Assembly (NCBI GenBank): GCA_019055375.1
Contig: JAHQIW010006940.1
Location: 62,001 to 126,000, forward strand
Source: Parelaphostrongylus tenuis
Lineage: Eukaryota; Nematoda; Chromadorea; Rhabditida; Metastrongylidae
Length of the DNA stretch: 64,000 bases
Direction of reading: 5' to 3'
Shown here: positions 34,994 through 53,379 of the stretch, in pieces
How positions within the stretch are numbered: position 1 is the stretch's first letter
Layout of the letters: every line of letters starts with the position of its first letter
Notes under the pieces: model-generated
The model's database searches: none
Told to the model about the DNA's origin: nothing
Seen by the model: the letters and a program-made list of their open reading frames with translations, nothing else
Position numbers and translations under genes: made by a program

Positions 34994-37900
34994 CTAAATG
35001 AGTAATTTGAATGAACAGAGAATTCATTAGGATCAACAAGCTTATTGCAATCTAAAAAGGTGCATTGAAAATTCAGAGCTTATAAGAAAACTTCACGGTT
35101 GGTTACTTATGAAACCTACGTGAAACGATTTAGATTAACCTATCTGCTTTTCAGGGTGTCAACAGGTCTTCAAAGCCAAAAATTATATCAAAATTTCCAT
35201 GAGAGGTTGAAAGTAAGCCTATTTTGTGAATCACATGGCTGTCTTCCTGTGAGTAATTTCACACTAACGACGGTAGAAAGTAATATCGCATAAAAAAACA
35301 TGTTGCTTTTTGTGTCCTTCTTCTGAGAAGAACGCAACGCTCAAGCTCTCTTGCGCGGCAGGAATAGGTAGTGATTGTTGGGCTTCCCGCACGAGTAACT
35401 CCATGATTTATGAGGCCATAGACGACGCACATGTAATTCTTTGTTGTGTGTCTCATATTATTTAACCTACTTGATGAAATTTGAGAAAAACCATTTACTG
35501 GTGAGAGGTATATTACCCAGGTTTTTAATTGATACTTAGATATTCTGTCCTTTCAGTCAAAGGAAGCAAAACAAGCGTTCGTTCATATCTTATTAGCGTT
35601 TCCTATCGGACGACTAAACAGAAGTTCTGAAATTAGTCTCATTGCCAATAATTTGATTAGTCTGATAGAGGCGAGTGTTTTTCAAATGCGAAATAAATTA
35701 GTGTTTTGACTTCGACCATGTTCACAGCATTAAAATCACCAGCTAATATGAATTTTGAATAATTGCAACTAACGACCTTTAGTAAGAGTACATGCTAAAC
35801 ATATATTCACATTTACACTTGCTTTTATAAACGGTTCACAAAATCAAAGGCTTTTTTCGCCACTTTTTTCAACTATTGTGAAGGGAAAACACTACAGCAA
35901 TAATTCATCACTACAGCTAGACTTCATGCATGAGTTTTATCTGTCAGACACGCAAAGACAAAAATAAATTTCAAAAAGTAAGCATTACAGCGAATCATCA
36001 TTGCTTGTCCCCTATGGGTAATTCCCTCATTGTTCAGACAAGCTATTTCGTTACAATCGTAACTTCGGAAAGAGTTACGCTCTAAATGTTCATAACAGGA
36101 GAAATAAAATCTATTGTTTGGAAATTTGTCGAGGAGCTTCTATGTAGAAGAAGAAACTGAAGCTATTTGACCAAAGAACATGGTAAAAGGAAGTAGTAAC
36201 CCACGGAATTGAACTTTTCGTACTCCTTGGAAACGAGACGTGCTTCTCCATAATCGTAACACCACCCACATATTGACAAACCAAAGCACTGACCATTGGC
36301 AATGGTCTCATTGTTACAACCGAGTGAGGTATTCATCTATAATATATGAACTGTACTTCAAGAAAATCAAATTATTTTCTAAAAGGCAACATACGATCCA
36401 GATATGTGGCTCGATTGTACGGTAGAGAACAAAATCAGAAAACGGGATATTGTATGTCCAGATTCATGTCAGTAAAGATTATCTCTCTTAAACTGTCCTT
36501 CCCGAAATGCATAATTAAGTAAATATCGACGCACACACTTATGTTATTTGGAAAAAGTGAAATCTTAGAGACACTTTCGCAAGTAAATGAGACACTCATA
36601 GAGCAACAAAGAATATAGAAAAGCTATGAAAAAAGCATCAACAGTCTCTTGAGAGCAAAAAGTGATAAAAACTCAGTGCTTAGAGTTAGTTTTGTTAGAC
36701 CCACGTTATACGTTTATTTTAGAATTTGATAAAAAATTTATCCATGTACTGAAAGTGTCAGCACTGATTATCTCAGCAGCCATTATCATGCTCTAGATGA
36801 GTGAACTTCAAAACCTCGACAACTCATTTCATTTTGAGAGCCAACAGTCTAAGTTCACGACAATACCAATTTGGATGAATTATCAGTCGAATCAGTGGTG
36901 AGTTTCATGATTAACAACCACGTTACTTCTAAGGAGATGCTGAACAAGAATCTACACGAGCCAACTAGAAATCCAAATTATGCGTTGTGTATGTTTGAGG
37001 GGGAGGGCTGTGTACGAAATAGGAGTGCACAAGTTATAACTAAAGCGACTTCATCAATGACAATTTCCCCATTGGCTAAATTTGGATATTCGAAAATGCC
37101 TTTATGAAAAAAGGAGGATTTGAAATAAGCTACCTAATCAAATCGCTAACGTCAAAATGAATTCGACAGGTTAGTACAAGTGATCTGTCATAACAGGAAT
37201 CATCTAAAAACAGGAACACATTTCTTTACATTGCAGCTATAGCTTGGCAAAAAGCCGGAAAGATTGTTTGAGGTGCATTCCTAATCAAGTCACCAATGAT
37301 ACTCATATTATTAGACGAGCAATGCTCAGCGCATATTTACCTCCAGCTTTAGCAGACTAAGCAATAACAGCTAGTGGTACCTTCTAAAATTCTCTATCGA
37401 CTGCACCATGAATATGTGAAACTGTTTCTGTATAATAAATGTTTGTATTTCGACTGTGGTAGAGACTGATTATCTAATGAAACTGCTAGGAAGTCTTTAT
37501 GATAAATTTAATATCATCAAAGTGCAGAAATCAGCAAGAGTAAATATGCGAGACGTGCCAGAAAGAAAGAGATGTTTCAAGGATAGGCAGTCTCAGACTG
37601 AGTTGAATGCCCTTTTCCAAATTTGTTCACACAGCAATAAATGTAGTTAGAACGAAGTAATTGCAAACGTCTGGTACTCAGAGAGTTATGATTCCCAAAA
37701 TAGAAATAATTGATAATTCTTCCTATGAGAACAATGACTAATAGTTCATCGCGATAGCCATATACTACTCACTTGATAGAGAACTTCTTGAACACCACAA
37801 TATTTACCTTTGCTTGACAAAACAAAAAGTACAACAAGTAACTTTGCATGATAGCTCTTAGGAGCTATTGTCTGAATAAAACCCAGTGAGTATTGCAGCG

Positions 37901-38640
37901 TCATAGGAGTTCGGTGGACGTATCGTTCCTTATTTGCGAGGAATAGCTATTAAAGTTTTCCGAAAACATGTGAGTCGTCATTGAAGCTGCCACATCAGTA
38001 TTCTGCATCTCTTGACGGATTACCAAATTGGCTTTAAGACATTGATCGTCTGCTTATTGTGTTTCCATTCATGACATTTCAGCACTACCACCGTCTCGAA
38101 ACTAGGTAGCAGTACTGAAACTGCTGCTTTTGTTAACTAGGGTAAAAACCTTGTGCCAAAATCCGCAAAAATTTGCATTTTTTGTAACAAAGGATCAAGT
38201 TAATGCACAAAATAGGTACTAGATGGACAATTCATCCGCTTTTTTGGGTTTATTTTACGGAATGTGGTTCTAGCTAGAATAGGAATTTTGGAATTCAAAT
38301 TTATCATAAACAGTGTCCCCTAATAAAATGAGTTTAAGTGACCGCTGGTCTAATTGAAAATTATACAGGGCATCCATAGGGGTACCCAATAAAAGCGGAA
38401 ATATTTTTTCACCTTAATACCCTCACGCTATACTTCTAGGACACTTCCTCACATCACGCTTAATATTTAAGTGTATTAATCGACAGGTGAGAAGATTCGG
38501 CTTGTTGGATATTCAATGAAGCTCTCGCTAACCAAATTTGTAGCAAATCCTGCGATGATCCCTAATTGAGCAACTACAACAAAAATGTAGTGAAAAAAGT
38601 GGAGCAGTAAACGTATCTTCTGCGCTTCTTTATTTTTCGG
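34994..38640. other. Upstream of the GPCR, no feature seen
   Basis: The first coding exon of the GPCR (N-terminus before TM1) should lie upstream of 34993 but could not be picked out. Otherwise unremarkable AT-rich sequence. Confidence 0.4.
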
Positions 38641-38654
38641 ATAGTATGTAATAT

Positions 38655-38668
38655 ATACATATATAGCG

Positions 38669-38699
<31 letters not shown>

Positions 38700-38900
38700 G
38701 AGGCTCAAAATATGCTTTTAAATATAGTGCTTGAGTGAGATCTTACAAAATACTCGGAATGAAAGGTGTATATAGATATAATATTATCTACATATGTATT
38801 TCATATGTTCTTATATTTCATATATATAATGTAATATATATTTATATTTTATATTTTATATATATAATATTATGTACATATATATTATGTATATACTGTA
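38655..38900. repeat. TA-rich microsatellite tract
   Basis: A pure (TA)n run at 38671-38696 followed by interrupted tatatt repeats to 38900. Confidence 0.85.
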
Positions 38901-38994
38901 TTTATTGTTTTTCGTTTCACACCATCACCTTTATCATTTCACATTTTATTTATTTGGCATATATGTACACTCTCCTTCCAAAAGTATTTGCTTT

Positions 38995-39080
38995 CAGAAG
39001 TCATTTTTATTTGAGTGTAATTGCGGTGTTATGATGAACATCATAACACCGCAATTACGCCCAAACAAAAATGACTTCTG
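38995..39080. repeat. Hairpin with 42-bp arms
   Basis: 38995-39036 is repeated inverted at 39039-39080 with a 2-base spacer and very few mismatches (arm begins cagaagtcatttttatttga). A transcript would fold into a long almost loopless stem. Confidence 0.9.
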
Positions 39081-39149
39081 AGCGATTATTAATATCAATA
39101 TCTCTCAACATATGTAGGTTCATTGTCGTTCTTAAGGGCCCCGCCAGAC

Positions 39150-39310
39150 CGTAGACGGTTGGCTATTGACAGATAACGCGTTGTAGCGTAAAAAGAGTGC
39201 TGTGCAAAACGAGTGTCGGTGGTGTGACGGTTACCATACGCTCCCGGAAAGCGTGAGATCTGGGCTCTATTCCCGGGTGACTCAAAGGTTTTTGCACAGC
39301 AGTCTACATT
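39150..39310 (+). repeat. SINE family B, copy 5
   Basis: Head acggttggctattgacagat, tRNA-like core at 39215-39281 with T stem CTGGG/CCCGG and anticodon-type loop CCCGGAA, then caaaggtttttgcacagcag. Confidence 0.7.
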
Positions 39311-40661
39311 ACTTGGTAAATTTGCTTCCAATTTTGCGAGTTTGTTAACAATACGTCCTTAATTTTTTTATACTTCTACGCAAACACAGCAAAAATTCTC
39401 AATTTTGGCTGCCCGATTGGAAGAGCCGTTTTGTGCTCTAGGACAAAATCCCATTTATCGAATCACTCCACTGCTTCAACTACGACGAAAGAAGGACTCT
39501 TCGTAAGTTACAGACAGATGCTTAGCGCTTTATTGCGATGCAATGCTCGAATTTTATTTTCGTATCACCAGCGATTATTTTTGGATGTCTCTAATTTGAG
39601 CTAATGAAATTAGTCATGAGAAAAGATCAATAAACGCTCAAAAGCAGCAATTTCCTAGCGAATATAATCTGAAAGATTGATATTGCTACAGTTTACTTAG
39701 GGTTTGCTCTAATTTCTAGCTCACAGTTTTACGGTTTTGGAATTTCTTCAGAGCAGCTCTCAACCGTGATCTTATGACATTGATCACGATTAATTGTTAT
39801 GTTTATCAACTGTAGGAGCAAGACAGTCATAGTTTTTGCATAACGTCTTCCCATCTCGTTGCGTTGTGTTAAGCATTGCTTGATAAAGGTTCTTGCGTTT
39901 GAAAACATCGCTGGAGCCTTCAGTTTCAGTTCTTTTAAGGTTCTGCCATGTTGACAACGAGCTTGATATGTATAACCGAAAAAAGAGTATTTGGAGCACT
40001 AAGGAAGACGTTCTGCGACTCCTTTATTTTTACCTTCTCTCCGTCATATATATCAAATAGTTATTGTTCTAGGTGTTCTCAATACTCAGTATATCGATAG
40101 CGCTGAGTAGAGCAAGCATACTGAAAAGGGATTTTTTTGAAAAAAATGTGCTCAACCAATCTGTCTATTCGATTTGAGTTACTGAAGATAAAGGATCCAG
40201 CAAAACTAATAAAGCGGCTCAAAGGACGAAATTAGGTCGATCGTTTCCAATATTGCTTGCTTAGCTTCACTAAACTCATAACATTCAAATTTTCAAGATT
40301 GCAATCTACAAAGAGAAAATAGTCGAATATGTTATTTATTCTATTCACTAAAGATTTAGATTTAGAAAGCATGTAGTAATTGCTGACTTATTTGCTTTTT
40401 GCATTGTTTAAATATTATCTAGTAAAACATTCCAAAGAACTATGGTCAACTTCATAAAACTCTGTGTTGCACCAAGCATAGACCAAATTTACATTTTCTG
40501 AGAGTGTGCATTACGTTTGTTTCAGAATTCGTTCTACTAATTGAGACCTTGTTATTGCTTTGAACGATTCGCGCTTTACTTTTTCTCTTACTCATATGTC
40601 CAGTTTCCACAGGAATGCCTATATAAACAACATAAAATATGCTCCCAGGTGGAAAGCTGGC

Positions 40662-40687
<26 letters not shown>
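40662..40687. repeat. (TA)n microsatellite
   Basis: About 12 TA units followed by GT repeats. Confidence 0.9.
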
Positions 40688-40693
<6 letters not shown>

Positions 40694-41564
40694 AATTATT
40701 TATATACACTAATACACGCATATGCACATATTTATTCATAATAAACTCCTATCGCTAAGAACTGAGCTTGATAAGCAAAACATGAATGGTCAGTGCTGCT
40801 ATAAATCTTCATGCCGCTATTGATACGTAGAGGATTGCACCGTTATTAAGCAAAAAAAAAAACTGGAGACAATTAAACAGATTTGTACTTAATATAGCAG
40901 TGCAGGAGGCAGACCATGAAAGGAGTAGGATGAGTGATACAAGTGCAACACATGGAAAACACTGAATGAAATAGGAATTTTGGACTGACAGGAATAAAGA
41001 AGCTACTAATAATACTAATAAAGGCACCTTTATTTGGCCCGTATCACATTTTTCTTCTTCTACTGCGGGAGTCGCAGTTCCTCTGACATTCGATTCGTCT
41101 CACCGCGTTCACTGATTGCTTGAGGATTTCATCTTCTTCACCGACGTCGTAGAGTACCGGTCGAAAACGCCTCTTTGCAATTTCACAAGCCCACCTTATT
41201 AACATTGATAGTCATAATAAGATCAATACTTGCTTATGCACAACGCGTTCTCACCTAAGTATGGGGATCTCAGTCCTTTCTGCATTCGGTTGACTTTCTC
41301 GTATTCATCCTCTGAAAAAATCTTGAAACACTTCGCGTGTTCTTTCGACTACTTCATAGGATTTTGTCTTCGCTATGGATGTCATAGATGCAGATCGAGA
41401 TTATTCATTCTCAATGTTGGCCGAGCTAAAGAGTTCTTTGAGTCGCCCGTTGATTGACTGTAAGAGAGTGTTGGGAGAGGGGATCGCATCAGTACCTTTT
41501 TTATGGCATTGCTTCCTAAAACACCACATCGCTAACCTCTGCGCGATCTTGTCCCATATTAATA

Positions 41565-41630
41565 ATAGCGGTAATATTAACAACGATAATAACAATATCA
41601 ATAATAATATTAATAGCAATAATAGCAGTA
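41565..41630. repeat. AAT-rich simple repeat
   Basis: aataataatattaatagcaa type repeats giving asparagine runs in one frame. Confidence 0.7.
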
Positions 41631-41934
41631 CTGACTACGCCTTCATTGACGGAAAAAGAATGTCGATAAACATTTTCTACAATTTTTCATCTATGCAGAT
41701 AGCTTCCTCTGTCAACTAACTGTCTTCCTCATTTTCTTTTTTTCCATTCAAAAGCATTACAATAGCATCTTGGATCAAGGAGCAATGTGGAATTCCCCTC
41801 TCTTAAATTTCTGTATTGAGCAGAGGTTTATAGAACTTTAGAAAGGCCTCGAAGGATTTTGTAATCAATTAGAATTCATTCTATTTGACCGCCTATTGCG
41901 GTGGTATGATGTTACAATAAACCCAATAATGTAG

Positions 41935-42035
41935 AGTTGTGTGTAAAAACGTTTGCATCGGTGGTGCAACGGCTCAGCACACGCTTCCGGAAAAAGTGAG
42001 ATCTGGGTTCCAATCCCGGCTGAAGTTTGTAATAC
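41935..42035 (+). repeat. SINE family B, copy 6
   Basis: tRNA-like core 41955-42023 (gcatcggtggtgcaacggct; B box GGTTCCAATCCCGG; loop TCCGGAA). Confidence 0.65.
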
Positions 42036-43008
42036 TTGCCATGTAAAATTTTCCTCCTCAATTTTAATTTCTGTATAACAATATTGATGCAGTAGAGAGT
42101 CCTAATAAAGTGCAAAGTATAATGGTTTTAGGGCTACGGAAGCTCATCATTATTACTTGGCATCGGCTAGATTTTAGATCCGTCGGACTGACTTCTGACT
42201 CCAACGACAATAATTGTAAACATCTCGCACACACAGCAGATGCTAGCAAGAGTGGACAGTCCGGGAATGAGTCCGTTTTGAACATAAAAAAAACTTCTAA
42301 GTGAAGAAGGAATATTCAATATTTCAATGTTTCGCTGATGAGCGGACACAAGGATGCTCATAGTAATTTTTCTTTAATAAAGTACACTATATAGTGCTTG
42401 GTGTTTAGATGGCTTCGCCCTCTGCAGAGGTGAAGAGCTCAGATTGTTAGGTGTACACTCAGTCAAAATCATCGTCGCTATGCTAACCTCTCCGCTGAAG
42501 AAAACTTTGAATCGACACACTATCAAGTAGAACGCTCCATAAGGTGTACACAGAACACACAAGCATAGTAGAAAGGAATTTTAAAACAAAACTCACTATC
42601 TTTTAGAGGAATCCAAAACATTACTGCGGGGTTTCTAAAGGAATTTGGAATAAACTCCAAAAACTCAAAAATAAATGCAGGGTAGAGTGCCTTGTGATCA
42701 CACGTTACTTGGCTTCCTAATTTGAACGAATTTTTTAACGACAGCCAAGCACATTACTTACTCATATAAGACATTGTGTGGCCAGTTTTCTGGAGAGAAA
42801 CATAGGCCTACGGCTTACAATTAACAAAACGACTATTTTTTGGAAACGGTGTTGGACATGCAAACGAACTGTGCATTGAGCTAGTCTGATAAGATCTGAA
42901 AGTTTTGACTAAGCAAATTGCATGCCAATTTGACCTTCCCAGGCTGTAAAGAAAGCGACAGGGCAGATACATCAGCCAACTTATTTTAATTACTGTATTC
43001 TAGTCAAG

Positions 43009-43312
43009 AGCTCATGTGGCGCAGTGGTCAGAGGTGACCCGCGTCGCACACGAGGTCAATGGTTCGACCTCGCGCTCATGGCTCACCAAGCCATCCATCT
43101 CTCCGGGGTCGGTAAATTGGTACCAGGCAGGCCTCAGACTTGTCTGAGAGGATAAGCAGCTCTGACTCGGTTCAGCCGAAGGCCACCACGAGTCATTGTA
43201 AAGGCCAGATATGCATTCAATCACCTCAAACGAACTTAAAAGTTGAAGTCGAATGCATGGCGCATCCCTCAGGGATTGATCAACGCCGAGAGCATTATCC
43301 TTTTATCCTTTT
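43009..43312 (+). repeat. SINE family A, copy 3, with target-site duplication
   Basis: Full-length plus-strand copy (ctcatgtggcgcagtggtca, body, attatccttttatcctttt tail). It is flanked by attctagtcaa (42997-43007) and attctcgtcaa (43313-43323), an 11-base duplication with one mismatch, as left by LINE-mediated insertion. Confidence 0.85.
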
Positions 43313-43329
43313 ATTCTCGTCAATGAACC

Positions 43330-46300
43330 TTATCACCAAGAACCTCGTGTCTGCTCATAGAGGAAGCACGGAACTATGTGTTCAATGCGAAGGCTACTAG
43401 ATAATCAGTTCTAAGATATTCACTCTTTGTTTAACTTGCATTTCCTGTACTTTTTTTAAGCTAAAAAAATACTTATGCGTGTGCGAGAACAGACTAGCAC
43501 AGTAGCTAATAATGCGATGTATCAAGAGGCAAAGTGATAACCAAGGCGAGGCTCGTTTCTCTACGTTGACACTCTTTTGAAATCAACCAACTTATAAATC
43601 AAAGAACGTCTTAGCTCATATAGTTCCAAGATTTCAAAAGAAATCGTCTCAACCAGCTTTCAACGGCATTGTTGAGGAAAAGAACCCCTAAGAGCGGCCG
43701 ATGCAGCAAGTGAAATTCTCAAAGAACGTTGTGGAGGACGAATGTGACGAAGCGAATCAAATGCAAGTGCTGGGATCCGCACTGTAAATTATATAGGCGG
43801 GTTGCGTAGGTAGATAAAATAAGCATTTAGTCGTACGTGGTGATAAATTAAGAGCCTTGTTCCAGAACTAATAGGCAATTATTTATTTGACTATTTATTC
43901 ATTCGGTGCGATGCAAGAAGGTCAACTGCTCTTCACATAAGATTTTACCACTAAGAAAGAAACCAGAATTGTGGTTGAAATAAAGATGATTATACATAAT
44001 ATTTGATAGGAATGTTCAGTAACTGTTCAATTTAGGATCCTTTTCTTATATATGTGGTTTTCGCCTTGAGAAATGAGGGGTTTTAAATTATTGGAACTCT
44101 TTCCACTAGCGATGGCCTCATGGAAGTTTCTTTTACCATTTTTGACCATTTACTAACGATTAAACCCCATTTAGCGATGAAAAGGTACAAATTACATCAC
44201 AAAACCATGAATTAGCACTGGGGCGCGCGCCATCGGCAGCTTTCATGATCGTCTGAGCCGTGCGCCAGCCGAAAATGGCTGCTCTTCGCAGAGGCTGATG
44301 CTGGTAGAATGAATAAGCTTCCGCGCAAAATTCTGTCCGATTTAATCTATCCCTTCGCAAACGCTAAAGCTCAGTTTGAGCTAAAATATTTTGACTTGAA
44401 AGAAGAAAGATGAAAGATGAAAGATGAAAGTGATGAAAGTGGTCTTGTTAAAAAAATTGAATGAACATAACTTACTGATTCGTTAGCATTCTTTTCGCAT
44501 TACTCAGCATTATTGATATTTTTATTCTATTTCACGTCATCAGAGATAGGGAGAGAAGAGAGAGAAAGTGGTCAGTGGTACTTTTGAGTGTATTCCTTTG
44601 TGTTCTCAGACTTCATTTGCTTTGCTGAATTATTTGACTGATCACAAATACTCTTAATGGAATATCTAAACTCTGTTCTCTTGCGGAGGAATGTGCAGAT
44701 TACTACCAGTATGAATAACTTCGCAGAAAGAAAGACTGGAAATTCTGCCTTTCAACAGCGCTCCTGACCCTTCCATCTATTAAGACACTGTTGAGTTCTT
44801 AAGAATCACACTGCTTCTGATGAACGTAGTTTGACAATAACATTTTTCCCAGCCCATTCATGAAAAGTTGTACTTGCAGTATATCCATATGCTGTGATTA
44901 CTTAAGTTTCTATGAGTGCCATGCCCTACAAGAATGAACGCCTACTCTAACCCCGCTTCTTGCTAAACGCGGTTCAAAGGGTGCATTTTATTTACTCGTT
45001 TTTCTTCAGTACTATAGGCAAGACGTTACTGAGGAATAATCGCTGACAATGATTGAATATGCTGTGGTTTGATTTGAGTTAGCCATCCAAAGAGTTTCAG
45101 CTTATCGCATTCGCATCTTCATAACGTAGGAGTTGACGTTTTTAGGTTCATCACCGACACTGTACTATGAGAAACATTACCATTGACAATGAAATATACT
45201 CGAAACATCGACAGCATACTTAGGGGAGTCACAGAAACTAAATGTGAAATAATGGAATGAAATCACAGCGAAATAGGATGAAAAAGGTGGCAAAATCAAA
45301 ATTGTCAACGGTCGCGTAGAATGAGTTAAAACCCTAACCTGCCTTCTTAATTACTGTTTCTTATAACCATATAGACACTAGACAAACTATGCAACTTCAT
45401 CAATATTTTGTTGTATTGATAGCAATACACAAGACTGTCACCAGAAAAACTTTGTTGTGACCAATTTTCCTGTGCTTCCAAACAGAGATGAAAAAAATCA
45501 ACTCGCAATAGTATTTTTCACTTGCGATGAAAGTACACACCTTTTCTGTTATCTCAATCAGAACAACAAAATTTTGTTCAGCGATTTTTATAAATTCTTA
45601 GCATAAGATATACGCTTTATTCCTTTTTTGCTATAAAATGAGATTTCTTGTATGACGCGTGAGTGGCGCCAATCCTTGCTTCCAGTTCTAAAAACGTTTC
45701 CCAAAAACTGAATCACACTTTGAAAAACCTGTTCGTAAGCAATTTTTCTACCTGCCATTCAGCAAAAGGTACACACCATGTGGTCACCGAGTCTCATGAA
45801 AATGCGCTGACAGGTAGAACAATTTTTCCGCTACAACGAAGTAAACAATCATATATCGCTCGACTCATGAGCAAGAAGTTAGGAAAAAAGAATATAAATC
45901 ATCAAGACGTGTGAAATGTACAAGAACATTTTATTACAATCTTAGAGCCAGAAGACACATAACAAAGCACATAAGATTTATGAATCACAACACAGAGCTA
46001 TTTCTGCTGTTATACAACCTGTGATGATGCGCTGTGAAGATTGTTAAAAATGCATGAATAGTTTCCTAACAAAATTTAATTAGTCAGTAAGGCAACACTT
46101 TATGAAGACTTTTGTATTGTAGAAATCGCTGAAATTATGCAAAGTTCGAGAAATCACTCAGGAAAAACAGGTACTCCCAACGTCTGCGGAGTGCTTGAAT
46201 ACAACAAAATGAACGTGGAAACCTCAATTGACTACAAGTATAACAAAGTTTCAATTGTTACCTATACACTTGGAATGTTTCGAGTACAATGGACTAAAAA

Positions 46301-46620
46301 CCAGCGCATCGTAGCAACAAATTATTTGAAAATATCGGCAATAATAAAGTCTACGAATAGAAGTGAGTACATTTTTGGCCAAATCTACCGTCTAATTAGA
46401 TGGGGAAGAGTACTGTGAAACCCGGTAGGCTCATATGGAGGCAAACGTAAAGGCATGCGTCCCGTAACGAAAAGCCATAAGAGATCGACGCATTAGCGTC
46501 AAATCGGTACATATTAAAATAGAAACGTGTTGTAATCTGTGGCAGTACATGCGCAATAAACAATTATTATCTGATAATGAAAGATGCGATGACACATAGC
46601 GCTAAGTTGAAAATATCCAC
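43330..46620. other. Intergenic downstream of nhr-25
   Basis: No supported gene. It contains a GC-rich patch at 44215-44340 of unknown origin and a GAAAGAT tandem repeat at 44398-44440. Confidence 0.4.
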
Positions 46621-46673
46621 TATATATGCCTATATATATGTGTATATATATATATATATATACATATATATGG
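46621..46673. repeat. TA-rich microsatellite
   Basis: Interrupted TA tract (tatatatgcctatatatatg and onward) about 160 bases downstream of the nhr-25 stop. Confidence 0.85.
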
Positions 46674-46830
46674 CTTGTCGCTGATCACATGTGCATGTTA
46701 CAAAGCTTGTTCATCAGAACAATTCATCAGCAAGTTCATCAGCAAGCATTGGAGCACTGATCCTACGAATGCACAGGAATAAAATGAAAGAATTCTATAA
46801 CGTATTCATGTCGTTACTATTACTACTGGG

Positions 46831-53225
<6,395 letters not shown>

Positions 53226-53289
53226 ATAAGATTAGTTTGTTTAAAAGGGAACGCCAAGACACTTCGGCCAAATCATCGAAACACCAAAA

Positions 53290-53376
53290 ATGCACTATCA
53301 GCTGATAGACACCGATCAACGCGACATGCTCATCGAGCGCCTCATTGAGACGGATCCACGCATCTTCTGGATATGA
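53290..53376 (+). CDS. Candidate 28-codon small ORF upstream of nhr-25
   Basis: ATG in an A-rich context (ccaaaaATG) begins MHYQLIDTDQRDMLIERLIE and ends FWI then TGA. The 87 bases show balanced codons and an amphipathic helix pattern, unlike the flanks. The minus strand is also open here (DAWIRLNEALDEHVALIG) between a tccag and a gtgtct, so an alternative 5' exon of nhr-25 is an equal possibility. Confidence 0.25.
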   Translation: MHYQLIDTDQRDMLIERLIETDPRIFWI

Positions 53377-53379
53377 TCT

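Larger units (their letters stand above)
39311..41929. other. Intergenic
   Basis: Contains only a TA tract at 40662-40687 and an AAT-rich stretch (41565-41630). I see no gene. Confidence 0.45.

Noticed and set aside
44160..44360. Minus ORF over a GC-rich patch
   Set aside because: Composition explains the open frame; no domain, splice signal or second copy seen.
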